From: Kribbella kalugense
Lineage (GTDB): Bacteria; Actinomycetota; Actinomycetes; Propionibacteriales; Kribbellaceae
Assembly: GCF_004365875.1 (NCBI RefSeq)
Contig: NZ_SODF01000001.1
Span: 248,001 to 312,000, forward strand
DNA length: 64,000 bases
Direction of reading: 5' to 3'
In this document: positions 25,193 to 32,479 of the stretch, piece by piece
Layout of the letters: every line of letters begins with the position of its first letter
Numbering within the stretch: the first letter of the stretch is position 1
Notes under the pieces: generated by a model
The model's input: the letters and a program-made list of their open reading frames with translations, nothing else
Database searches by the model: none
Told to the model about the DNA's origin: nothing
Position numbers and translations under genes: made by a program

Positions 25193-25833
25193 TCGAGAAG
25201 CCGCAGGGCCTCGGCGATCGAATTGGTGACTGGGGCGCCGGTGGCCAGCAGGGCCTCGCTGGTCATGGCGCCGGTGGAGACGAGCACGCACTGGGTGCCG
25301 GCTGCCTGGGCGGCGAGGCCGTCGTCGACGACGTCGCCGATCAGTACGACGCTTGCCGGGTCGAGCTGCTGGGCCTCGAGGTGCCGGACCAGGCTCTCGG
25401 CCTTCGACCCACCGCCGACGTCACCCGCCAGCCCGTCCACCCGGGTGAAGTACGTCGTCAGGCCGTACTGCTCGATCGTCGGAGTCAGTCGCCCGTGGAA
25501 CCACATCGACAGCAACGACTGAGTCCGCCCACTGTCAGCACAGGCCCGCAGTACGTCGAGAGTCCCGCTGGCGAGCTCGCAGGTGTGCAGCAGAGCGTCG
25601 TACCGCTCGTGGTAGAGCTTGTCGACCCGCGCCCACTCCTCCTCGTCGAGGCTTCGCTGCAGGATCTGCTCGTAAGAGACCCGCATCGGCCGCGCGTACG
25701 CCGCCTGCCAGTCGCTCCAGTTCAGCCCCGGCCGGCCGAATCCGGCACAAACCTCGTTGACTGCGGCTAGTACTGCGTGATTGTCATTGAGCAGCGTCCC
25801 GTTCCAGTCCCACACCACATGCGAAGCCTTCAC
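25189..25833 (-). CDS. HAD family hydrolase
   Basis: A 214-residue HAD phosphatase of subfamily I. Motif I is VVWDWNGTLL (residues 6-15, nucleophile Asp9, with Asn in place of the second Asp, still seen in many HAD phosphatases as DWNGT), motif II is in SLLSMW, motif III Lys in GGGSKAESL, and motif IV VVLIGDVVDDG. It should dephosphorylate a small metabolite in the cytoplasm, perhaps a phosphoglycolate-like compound. It is a lone gene, convergent with the sigma-partner gene and divergent from the methyltransferase gene 43 bp away. Confidence 0.88.
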   Translation of the reverse strand: MKASHVVWDWNGTLLNDNHAVLAAVNEVCAGFGRPGLNWSDWQAAYARPMRVSYEQILQRSLDEEEWARVDKLYHERYDALLHTCELASGTLDVLRACADSGRTQSLLSMWFHGRLTPTIEQYGLTTYFTRVDGLAGDVGGGSKAESLVRHLEAQQLDPASVVLIGDVVDDGLAAQAAGTQCVLVSTGAMTSEALLATGAPVTNSIAEALRLLD

Positions 25834-25876
25834 CGGGGTAACTGTAGACGGGCTCCCAGAGCGGAAAGGCGGCCCA

Positions 25877-26524
25877 GTGGGTCAGATCACGGAGCTGACA
25901 CAGGTCATTCCGGCAGCTCCCGGAAAGCCGGTGCGTCCTGAAGCAGCAGCCAGCCAACAGGCCTCTGTTGAACTCGCTCTGCACCCGTCAACGTGGTCAC
26001 ACGACCAGGCCGAGGCGGTTGTACGTCGCTACACCGAGCTGGCTCCGGTCTGGGACGGCGACCGCGGTGGCTACCGTCCTGTGCCGCTGACTGACGCCCT
26101 GCAGCGGGGTGGTCCGTGGCCCGACGGCCTCTGTCTGGAGGTCGGCTGCGGGACCGGTCTGCTCTCTGGTCTCATCCAGGACGTCTGGCCCGAGGTGATC
26201 AGCCTTGACCTGACGTGGGCGATGCTGACTCGCGCGCCTGGTCGCTGGCGAGTCCTGGGTGATGCGTCGCGGCTGCCGGTGGGCGATGGGTCAACGGGCG
26301 CTGTGGTGCTGGCCGACGTACCTCTGTTTGCTGGCGAGGTGGTGCGGGCGCTGGCGCCGGATGGTGTGGTGGTGTGGTCGAACGCGCTTGGTGAGGACGC
26401 GCCGCACCACGTGCCGATTCCAACTGTGTTGTCGGCGCTGGAGAGCGCGTCCGACGCGCAGTGGTCCGCAAGGACGGCTCACGCGGGCTGGGGTCTGTGG
26501 GCGGTGCTTACTCGTGTTTCGTAG
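25877..26524 (+). CDS. SAM-dependent methyltransferase
   Basis: A 215-residue class I methyltransferase. Motif I is LCLEVGCGTGLLSG (about residues 85-98), motif II acidic end in VISLDLTWAML, and a post-motif VVLADVPLFAGEVVRALAPDGVVVW. The start is uncertain: the GTG at 25877 follows GGAAAGG by about 9 nt and leaves room for the divergent HAD gene; earlier ATGs lie inside that gene. The end overlaps the DUF4037 start by 11 bp, so these are co-translated. The substrate is not apparent. Confidence 0.8.
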   Translation: MGQITELTQVIPAAPGKPVRPEAAASQQASVELALHPSTWSHDQAEAVVRRYTELAPVWDGDRGGYRPVPLTDALQRGGPWPDGLCLEVGCGTGLLSGLIQDVWPEVISLDLTWAMLTRAPGRWRVLGDASRLPVGDGSTGAVVLADVPLFAGEVVRALAPDGVVVWSNALGEDAPHHVPIPTVLSALESASDAQWSARTAHAGWGLWAVLTRVS

Positions 26525-27530
26525 TGCGGCTGAGGTCGGGGTTGGGTTCCATGCCGACGTGATCGCGCCTCTGGTGGGAGACATCGGGTATGCGGCCGGG
26601 CTGCTGGGCTGGGGCTCGGACGTGCTCGGCTACGACACCGCGCGGTCGACGGACCACGGGTGGGGACCGCGGGTCGTGGTGCTGGTCGACGCGGACGAAG
26701 TGGAGCGGGTGCGGCAGGCTGTCGAGGACGGGCTGCCGGATGAGTACGACGGGTACGCGGTGCGCTTTGGTTGGGATGCGCAGGCGCCAGGGCACCACGT
26801 CACGGTTGCCACGCTGGGGGACTGGCTGCGGGGACAGCTCGGGTTCGACGCGTCGCAGGGCATTGGGATCGCGGACTGGTTGGTGACGCCGCAGCAGCAG
26901 ATCCTGGGCGTGGTCGCCGGTCGGGTGTACGCCGACGATGGACGACTGGCCGCAGCACGCGAAGCACTCGCCTGGTACCCGGACCAGCTCTGGCGCTGGA
27001 TGCTCGCGTGCCAGTGGTCCCGGATCGCCCAGGAGGAGGCGTTCGTCCAGCGCACGCACGAGGTCGGTGACGAACTCGGGTCGCAGGTGGTCGCGGCTCG
27101 GCTGGTGCGGGACCTGATGCGGCTGGCACTACTGCAGTCGCGGACCTATGCGCCGTACACCAAATGGCTGGGTACGGCGTTCACTCGCCTGGAGCACCCC
27201 GATGGGCTCGACACCGCGCTGGCCGACGCTGTGGCTGCGGCCGCGTACGCCGACCGCGAGAAGGCGCTCGTCACGGCGTACGAGCTGGTCGCACGCCGGC
27301 ACAACGCGCTCGGGATCACCGAGGAGCTCGACCCGTCACCTCGGCCGTACTTCGACCGGCCGGCGCAGGTGATCGGCGCCGATCGCTTCGTGCACGCGTG
27401 CCTGGCGACGGTGACGGACGAGGCGGTCGCGCGGTGCGGGTTGATCGGCTCGATCGACCAGTTCGCGGACAACACCGACGTACTCAGCAATCCGGAGGCG
27501 TACCGGAAGTTCATCGATGTATATCGTTGA
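26514..27530 (+). CDS. DUF4037 nucleotidyltransferase-fold protein
   Basis: A 338-residue protein whose N-terminus GYAAGLLGWGSDVLGYDTARSTDHGWGPRVVVLVD (residues about 25-59, key Gly34-Ser35-Asp36, Asp47, Asp59) is the hallmark of DUF4037. The G-S-x-D and later D-x-D-like spacing resemble the nucleotidyltransferase superfamily, so a nucleotide-transfer role, perhaps aminoglycoside-type, is possible but unproven. The remainder is helical. GTG at 26514 is the only start that leaves this motif intact and lies inside the methyltransferase stop region, indicating coupling. The enolase-type gene starts 3 bp after its stop. Confidence 0.8.
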   Translation: MFRSAAEVGVGFHADVIAPLVGDIGYAAGLLGWGSDVLGYDTARSTDHGWGPRVVVLVDADEVERVRQAVEDGLPDEYDGYAVRFGWDAQAPGHHVTVATLGDWLRGQLGFDASQGIGIADWLVTPQQQILGVVAGRVYADDGRLAAAREALAWYPDQLWRWMLACQWSRIAQEEAFVQRTHEVGDELGSQVVAARLVRDLMRLALLQSRTYAPYTKWLGTAFTRLEHPDGLDTALADAVAAAAYADREKALVTAYELVARRHNALGITEELDPSPRPYFDRPAQVIGADRFVHACLATVTDEAVARCGLIGSIDQFADNTDVLSNPEAYRKFIDVYR

Positions 27531-27533
27531 GCG

Positions 27534-28571
27534 ATGACCCTCGCCAGGCATGTCATCAGCTCCGTCACGACCGCCGAGCACCACTACGAGTACCTGCGCA
27601 CCATCGGCAGGAACGCGTTCCTGGGCAGCCACGGCAGCGGCGGCAAGCAAACGGTGTACGTCGTGGAGACCGATCGAGGTGCGACCGGTTGGGGGCTGCC
27701 GCTGTCCGAGGGAGACCCGGGTCCGCTGGTGGGACGGAACCTTGCGGACCTGATCGACCCGGATCGCGGCGTGATCGATCCGGCCGCGGAGTTCCTCGAC
27801 TACCCGTTGCACGACCTCGCCGCCCGGATCCTCGACGTGCCGGTGTACGCGATGCTCGGCGGCAACGGCCCGACGCGGGTGCGGTGCTACAGCGGCGGCA
27901 TCTACTTCGACGATCTCGACGACGGCATGGACGCGATCCGGAAGAACCTCGTGCAGGACCACGAGTTCGGGTTCCGCGACTTCAAGCTCAAGATCGGCCG
28001 CGGCCATCGGTGGATGGAGACACAGTCCGGGCTGCGGCGCGACATCGAGGTGACCCGGCTGGCGCGCGAGCTGTATCCGGATGCCGGGATCCTTGTCGAT
28101 GGCAACGACGGGTTCACCGTCAACGGGCTGTTCGACTACCTCGACGGCGTCGCGGACTGCGATCTCTACTGGATCGAGGAGCCGTTCCCAGAACGCCGGC
28201 CCGACCTGCAGGCACTCCGCGAACGCCTGCAGACGATGGCGAACCGTCCAAAGGTCGCAGACGGCGAGTACGACCCAAACGTGGACCACGTCCTCCAGCT
28301 GGCCCGCGAAGGTCTGGTCGACGTAGCCCTGATGGACGTCATCGGCCACGGCCTCACCGCGTGGCGCCGCACGATGCCCCAACTCGCCGCCGAGGCCTCG
28401 CCCCACGCCTGGGGAGTGCCCCTCAAGACCCTGTACGCCGCCCACCTCGCAGCCGGCCTCGGCAACACCCCGATCATCGAGGGCGTCCCCGGCCCCGGCG
28501 CCTACACCCTCGAGGACGGGTACGTCGTCCTGTCGGAGCGGCCCGGCTTCGGCCTCGACCTCATCGCCTAG
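27534..28571 (+). CDS. Enolase superfamily (mandelate racemase/muconate lactonizing-like) enzyme
   Basis: A 345-residue enolase-superfamily enzyme. A capping domain (1-125) precedes the barrel. The base motif K-x-K is in FRDFKLKIGRG (about 144-152). Metal ligands fit Asp189 (ILVDGNDGF), Glu215 or Glu216 (YWIEEPF) and Glu245 (ADGEYD), and a His in HAWGVPLKT near residue 295 is a second base candidate. It abstracts an alpha-proton from a carboxylate substrate, such as in acid sugar dehydration or racemisation; the substrate is not readable. It follows the DUF4037 gene by 3 bp and is followed by a VOC gene, so all may be one operon. Confidence 0.88.
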   Translation: MTLARHVISSVTTAEHHYEYLRTIGRNAFLGSHGSGGKQTVYVVETDRGATGWGLPLSEGDPGPLVGRNLADLIDPDRGVIDPAAEFLDYPLHDLAARILDVPVYAMLGGNGPTRVRCYSGGIYFDDLDDGMDAIRKNLVQDHEFGFRDFKLKIGRGHRWMETQSGLRRDIEVTRLARELYPDAGILVDGNDGFTVNGLFDYLDGVADCDLYWIEEPFPERRPDLQALRERLQTMANRPKVADGEYDPNVDHVLQLAREGLVDVALMDVIGHGLTAWRRTMPQLAAEASPHAWGVPLKTLYAAHLAAGLGNTPIIEGVPGPGAYTLEDGYVVLSERPGFGLDLIA

Positions 28572-28581
28572 CCTGGTCGGC

Positions 28582-29190
28582 ATGGACGTACCGTTCCTCG
28601 ATCACCTCGTCTACGCCACCCCCGACCTTGCCGCGACCGTGGCCGACTTCGCTGCGGCGACCGGCGTCCAGCCTGTGGAAGGCGGACGGCACGACGGACG
28701 CGGCACCCGGAACTACCTGGTGGGGCTCGGACCCACGTCGTACCTGGAGATCATCGGACCGGATGTCGAGCGGCCCGCGGATCCCGAAGAGATGCCGTTC
28801 GGAGCGGGCGAACTCGACGGCCCGCGGCTGATCACGTGGGCCGTCCACCCGCCGGATCTGGACGCCGCCGCGGCAGCCGTCGACCTCGGGCCGATCCAGC
28901 CGATGAGCCGTACGACGCCGGCCGGGGACGTGCTGCGCTGGCGTCTCACGGTCGCCGATCCAGAGCCGTACGACGGGATCGTGCCGTTCTTGATCGACTG
29001 GGGCGACACCGTCCATCCGGCCGCATCCGGTCTGCCGATGGCCGAGCTGCTCGAGTTCTCCGCAACCCATCCCGACCCGGCCGCGGTGAACGCCGTTCTG
29101 CACACACTCGGCCTGGTCCTGCCAGTCACCGAAGGCGAACCCGCATTGACAGCCACCATCTCCGGGTACCCATTACATGTCCAGGACTAG
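28582..29190 (+). CDS. VOC family (glyoxalase-like) protein
   Basis: A 202-residue protein of the vicinal oxygen chelate fold, type Glyoxalase_3: FLDHLVYATPDLAATVADFAAATGVQP at residues 5-31, GTRNYLVGLG and YLEIIGPD follow, the His/Glu pair (His8, Glu57-like) matching metal ligands in this family. It could be a dioxygenase, lyase or binding protein. It starts 10 bp after the enolase-type gene and overlaps the convergent MOSC-ferredoxin reductase gene by 18 bp. Confidence 0.85.
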   Translation: MDVPFLDHLVYATPDLAATVADFAAATGVQPVEGGRHDGRGTRNYLVGLGPTSYLEIIGPDVERPADPEEMPFGAGELDGPRLITWAVHPPDLDAAAAAVDLGPIQPMSRTTPAGDVLRWRLTVADPEPYDGIVPFLIDWGDTVHPAASGLPMAELLEFSATHPDPAAVNAVLHTLGLVLPVTEGEPALTATISGYPLHVQD

Positions 29191-30852
29191 GTCGGTGGTT
29201 GGGCGGGCGCAGCAGATGAGCGTCTGCCCGTCAGCAGGTGGTTCGAGTGGGGTGGGGGAGTAGACGACGTCGCCGGAGAGCAGCGGGGTGATGCAGTTGT
29301 GGCAGACACCGGTCCGGCAGCTCCAGCGGGTCGGGACATCACATGCCTCGGCCAGCTCGAGCAGACTGCCGTCACCACTCGGCGTCGAGATACCACTGCG
29401 GGAAAACGTCACCAGCGGCCCGTGGCCAAGCACAGCAGGTTGGTGCGGCGGTCGGACTGTCTCGCCGACGATGCCCGGGTTGAGCGAAGACAGCGCACCG
29501 AACAGCTCGGTGTGGATCTGGCTGATCCCGACCGCGGACAGCCCTTCGCGCATGTCCGCCATGAAGGACTCCGGACCGCAGATGTACGCCGTCGCGTCCA
29601 CCGGGAGAGCGAGATCGACCAGCTTGTCCTTCGTCAGCCGACCGTCGCGGGCGCTGTAGAAGATCCGTTCGACGGCATGCGGCAGTTTGGTCAGCAGCTC
29701 ATGCGCCTCGGCTGCCAGCGGATGTTCCTCGGGTCTGCGGGAGCTGTGGATCCACCAGATCTCACGCTCGCTACCGGCCGCGCCGAGAGTGTGCAGCATC
29801 GCTAGGACCGGGGTGACGCCGATGCCGGCTGACACGAGTACGACGGGCGTGTCCGCGTCGTCGAGGACGAATTCGCCGCGTGGTGCCGCGACGTCCAGGA
29901 CGTCTCCGGGGTGCAGGCTGCTGGTCAGGTAGCCGCTTCCGACGCCGTGAGGCTCGCGTTTCACGCTGATGCGGTAGCCGGGTGAGGTGGACAGCGAGTA
30001 GCTGCGCACAGGGACCGGCGTACCAGCATCTGGCAGTCGGAAGGTCAGATACTGACCGGCCTGGGCGGCGGGCAGTTCGCTGCCGTCAGCTGACGCGAGC
30101 TGGATCGAGAACACGTTCGTACTCTCGGCGACCACGCTGGTGACCTGCAGCCGGCGAAAGCCGTCCCATGCGGGCTTGGGGGTGTCTGCGTCCTTCAACA
30201 GGTCATGGAACGAGCCCTGCCAGCCTGGGCTCAGTGCTGGGATGTCAACCGCCTGCCGGAGCCGGGCGAGGTCACGGTCGGGCAGGTAGAGGAGTGCGTC
30301 CGTATCGGCAACGCTCAGCCCATGCGGACCACTGGAGGTCTTGACGATCGAGTCACCCGCGGAGACCTCGCCTTCGGTGATCACTCGGCAGTAGAACCCG
30401 GGCCGGTGGTGGCTGACGAGCAGGGCGGGCAGCTCCGGTTCACCCATCCGCAGACCGACCCGATAGCAGGTGACTCGCGGCTGGGTCACCTCCAGCTCGG
30501 CGCTGCCGACCCGGTACCGGTCTCCGATGCAGACCTCGCCGTCGGGCATTCCGTCGACCGTCAGGTTCTCGCCGAACTGGCCGTAGACGAAGTCGTCCCG
30601 TCCGAAGTGGTTCTCCCAGTGGCGGTAGGAGTCGATCTGGTAGACCATCACTGCCCGTTGCTCGCCGCCGTGTCCGGCTGTGTCGCCCTGTCCGTCGCCG
30701 TCCAGGTTCAGCCGCCGGACCATCACCGGACCGTCGACCGGCTGCTTCCAGACGCCGGTGTAGACGGTCTTCCCGTTCCACTCGACGTTCTTCGGCATGC
30801 CGACGTTCACCGACAGCAGGGTGGCTGCGCCTCCTGGGCTTCCTGGGCTCAT
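29173..30852 (-). CDS. MOSC domain - ferredoxin reductase - [2Fe-2S] ferredoxin fusion
   Basis: A 559-residue three-part protein. Residues 1-200 are a MOSC domain (GQGDTAGHGGEQRAVMVY, YGQFGENLT, TQPRVTCYRVGLR with the conserved Cys), a molybdenum-cofactor-sulfurase-related fold. Residues 225-450 are an FAD/NADH reductase of the FNR type (RSYSLSTSP, VSAGIGVTPVLAML, CGPESFM). Residues about 460-559 are a plant-type [2Fe-2S] ferredoxin with Cys ligands in CRTGVCHNC and later LICCARP. It should pass NAD(P)H electrons to the MOSC-bound substrate. ATG at 30852 overlaps the DUF427 stop by ATGA. It ends an operon of three: SDR, DUF427, this gene. Confidence 0.92.
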   Translation of the reverse strand: MSPGSPGGAATLLSVNVGMPKNVEWNGKTVYTGVWKQPVDGPVMVRRLNLDGDGQGDTAGHGGEQRAVMVYQIDSYRHWENHFGRDDFVYGQFGENLTVDGMPDGEVCIGDRYRVGSAELEVTQPRVTCYRVGLRMGEPELPALLVSHHRPGFYCRVITEGEVSAGDSIVKTSSGPHGLSVADTDALLYLPDRDLARLRQAVDIPALSPGWQGSFHDLLKDADTPKPAWDGFRRLQVTSVVAESTNVFSIQLASADGSELPAAQAGQYLTFRLPDAGTPVPVRSYSLSTSPGYRISVKREPHGVGSGYLTSSLHPGDVLDVAAPRGEFVLDDADTPVVLVSAGIGVTPVLAMLHTLGAAGSEREIWWIHSSRRPEEHPLAAEAHELLTKLPHAVERIFYSARDGRLTKDKLVDLALPVDATAYICGPESFMADMREGLSAVGISQIHTELFGALSSLNPGIVGETVRPPHQPAVLGHGPLVTFSRSGISTPSGDGSLLELAEACDVPTRWSCRTGVCHNCITPLLSGDVVYSPTPLEPPADGQTLICCARPTTDLVLDM

Positions 30853-31694
30853 CCGGCGAGCTCCTCTACGGTCAGGTCGCGGTCGATACCGTGTGAGATC
30901 ACACTCTGACCAGGCTCCTGCCGCAGCCGCTTTCCGTCCAGCTCCACGTCGACCTTGTCCGGCTCGAACGACACCATCCCGGAGATCCGCCGTACCTCGG
31001 TCCAGGCGTCCTCGTAGGACCACGCTGCGCCATCTGCGTAGTAGCTGCACAGTCCCTTGTACGGGCAGAACGTGTGCCCTTCGACGGGTGTCAGCGCGGT
31101 CTCGTCGACGTCCTCTCGTGGCACGTACCAGCGTGGCGCGAAGCCCGACTCGTACAGCACGAGTGGGCGCGACGAGTCCGCGATCACCCGGTCGCCGTCC
31201 CGGACGATCAGGTGGCGGCTCGTCTGTCGGATGTCGATCCGGTGGTACGCATCCGCCGCGTGGCCGACGATCCGCTCGTCCTCCTCGTAGAACGCGTCCA
31301 TCGCCCGCCACGCGAACGCGACCCGTCCTTTCAAGTCACTCGCGTAGTCCGGCAGTTCGGTGTGTTGCCACGCCGCCCGCGCCTTGGACGCCTCGCCGGC
31401 GGACACCGTGTACCACGACGTCGTACCGAGGTCCTTGTGCCGCGTCGTCCGCTCCTCGGCCCGCAGTACGTCGGCCACCACGTCCGCGAGCGGGAAGTAC
31501 GCCACCGGATACCGAGCCGGCTCGTGCAGCAGTACGACGTCCTCGCTGTCCGCGATCCAGCTGTCGCCGAACCGTACTCGCATCCGCCGCCGCAGCGGCT
31601 CCGCGAACAGCAGCCGCTCCGGCAGCTCGACCGGGACCAGGAACCGTCCGATCGCTCCGGTCGCCAGTGGACCCTGTTGCCATGCCAGTCCCAT
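30849..31694 (-). CDS. Double DUF427 domain protein
   Basis: A 281-residue protein with two DUF427 beta-barrel repeats. The first (about 35-130) has RVRFGDSWIADSEDVVLLHEPARYPVAYFPLADV; the second (about 165-265) has RHLIVRDGDRVIADSSRPLVLYESGFAPRWYVPREDV and the family-typical TFCPYKGLCSYY. DUF427 proteins are small all-beta proteins of unknown function, common next to oxidoreductases. It is co-translated with the MOSC-ferredoxin fusion by ATGA overlap and starts 13 bp after the SDR gene. No signal peptide or membrane segment. Confidence 0.88.
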   Translation of the reverse strand: MGLAWQQGPLATGAIGRFLVPVELPERLLFAEPLRRRMRVRFGDSWIADSEDVVLLHEPARYPVAYFPLADVVADVLRAEERTTRHKDLGTTSWYTVSAGEASKARAAWQHTELPDYASDLKGRVAFAWRAMDAFYEEDERIVGHAADAYHRIDIRQTSRHLIVRDGDRVIADSSRPLVLYESGFAPRWYVPREDVDETALTPVEGHTFCPYKGLCSYYADGAAWSYEDAWTEVRRISGMVSFEPDKVDVELDGKRLRQEPGQSVISHGIDRDLTVEELAG

Positions 31695-31707
31695 CGGAAT
31701 ACTCCTT

Positions 31708-32412
31708 TCAGCTCAGCGGTTCGCCGCCGTCGACCCGGAGCGTCGTTCCGGTGACGAACGTGTTGGTCATCGCGAACAGCACGGTTGCGGCGACGTCGTC
31801 CGCCGTACCGATCCGCCGGGCCGGGTTCCGGGTGCTGATGTCGCGGAAGTAGCCGGCCTTGGCGTCGCCCAGTCCGTCCCACGCGCCGGTGTCGATGACA
31901 CCAGGGGAGACCGCGTTCACCCGGATCGGCGCGAGCTCCAACGCCAAAGACCGGGCGAGTACGTCGGCGGCACCGTTGGTGATCGCCACCGCGAGGGTGC
32001 CGACGGCGATCTTGGCGGCCGCGACCCCGGAGAAGATGGTCAGCGAACCGCCCTCGTTGAACGCGAGGTGCTTGGCCAGCATCAGCGGACCGATCACCTT
32101 GGTGTCGAACGACGCCCGCACCGCCTCCCGGTCGAGGTCCGCCACCTTGCCGCGAGCCCGGGCGGAGGCGGTCGACACGACATGGTCGACGCTGCCGAGC
32201 CGTTCACCGAGCGCTGCAATCGAGGCCTCGTCGGTCAGGTCGACGTACTCGACGGTGATCCCCGGCTCACCGTCGTACGCCGCCTTCAGCTTATCCGGGC
32301 TGCGGCCGGCCGAGACCACCTGCGCACCGGCGTCCCTGGCGGCCAGCGTCACCGCCTGGGCGATGCCGCCGCCGCGTCCGATCACCAGGACTGTCTTGCC
32401 TTCGAGTGTCAT
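31708..32412 (-). CDS. SDR-fold protein lacking the catalytic Tyr/Lys pair
   Basis: A 234-residue Rossmann protein related to the one at 7278-8000. The nucleotide loop is VIGRGGGIAQAVT (about residues 10-22). After the Ser in IFSGVAAA, the catalytic Tyr (+13) and Lys (+17) positions are Ala and Thr, and both paralogues share the NGA and APIRVNA context, so they form one atypical subgroup. It may bind NAD(P) without reducing, or use other residues. It opens the SDR-DUF427-MOSC operon and is divergent from the second LAL regulator, with a 7-bp-arm palindrome in the 67-bp gap. Confidence 0.8.
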   Translation of the reverse strand: MTLEGKTVLVIGRGGGIAQAVTLAARDAGAQVVSAGRSPDKLKAAYDGEPGITVEYVDLTDEASIAALGERLGSVDHVVSTASARARGKVADLDREAVRASFDTKVIGPLMLAKHLAFNEGGSLTIFSGVAAAKIAVGTLAVAITNGAADVLARSLALELAPIRVNAVSPGVIDTGAWDGLGDAKAGYFRDISTRNPARRIGTADDVAATVLFAMTNTFVTGTTLRVDGGEPLS

Positions 32413-32427
32413 GACGCTTACGGAACA

Positions 32428-32446
32428 CGAACGACCGACTCGTTCG
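32428..32446. promoter_or_regulatory. Palindromic operator candidate between SDR and LAL 2
   Basis: CGAACGA and TCGTTCG are perfect 7-bp arms around CCGAC in the 67-bp gap between the divergent SDR (start 32412) and LAL regulator (start 32480). It is well placed to control both directions; the binding factor, perhaps the LAL protein, is a guess. Confidence 0.5.
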
Positions 32447-32479
32447 CATCCGCCACTGGCTGGCCTACCGGGTTAGCTT

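Noticed and set aside
29187-29396. A short ORF inside the MOSC-ferredoxin gene
   Set aside because: It overlaps the conserved ferredoxin cysteine region in another frame and has no own ribosome site.
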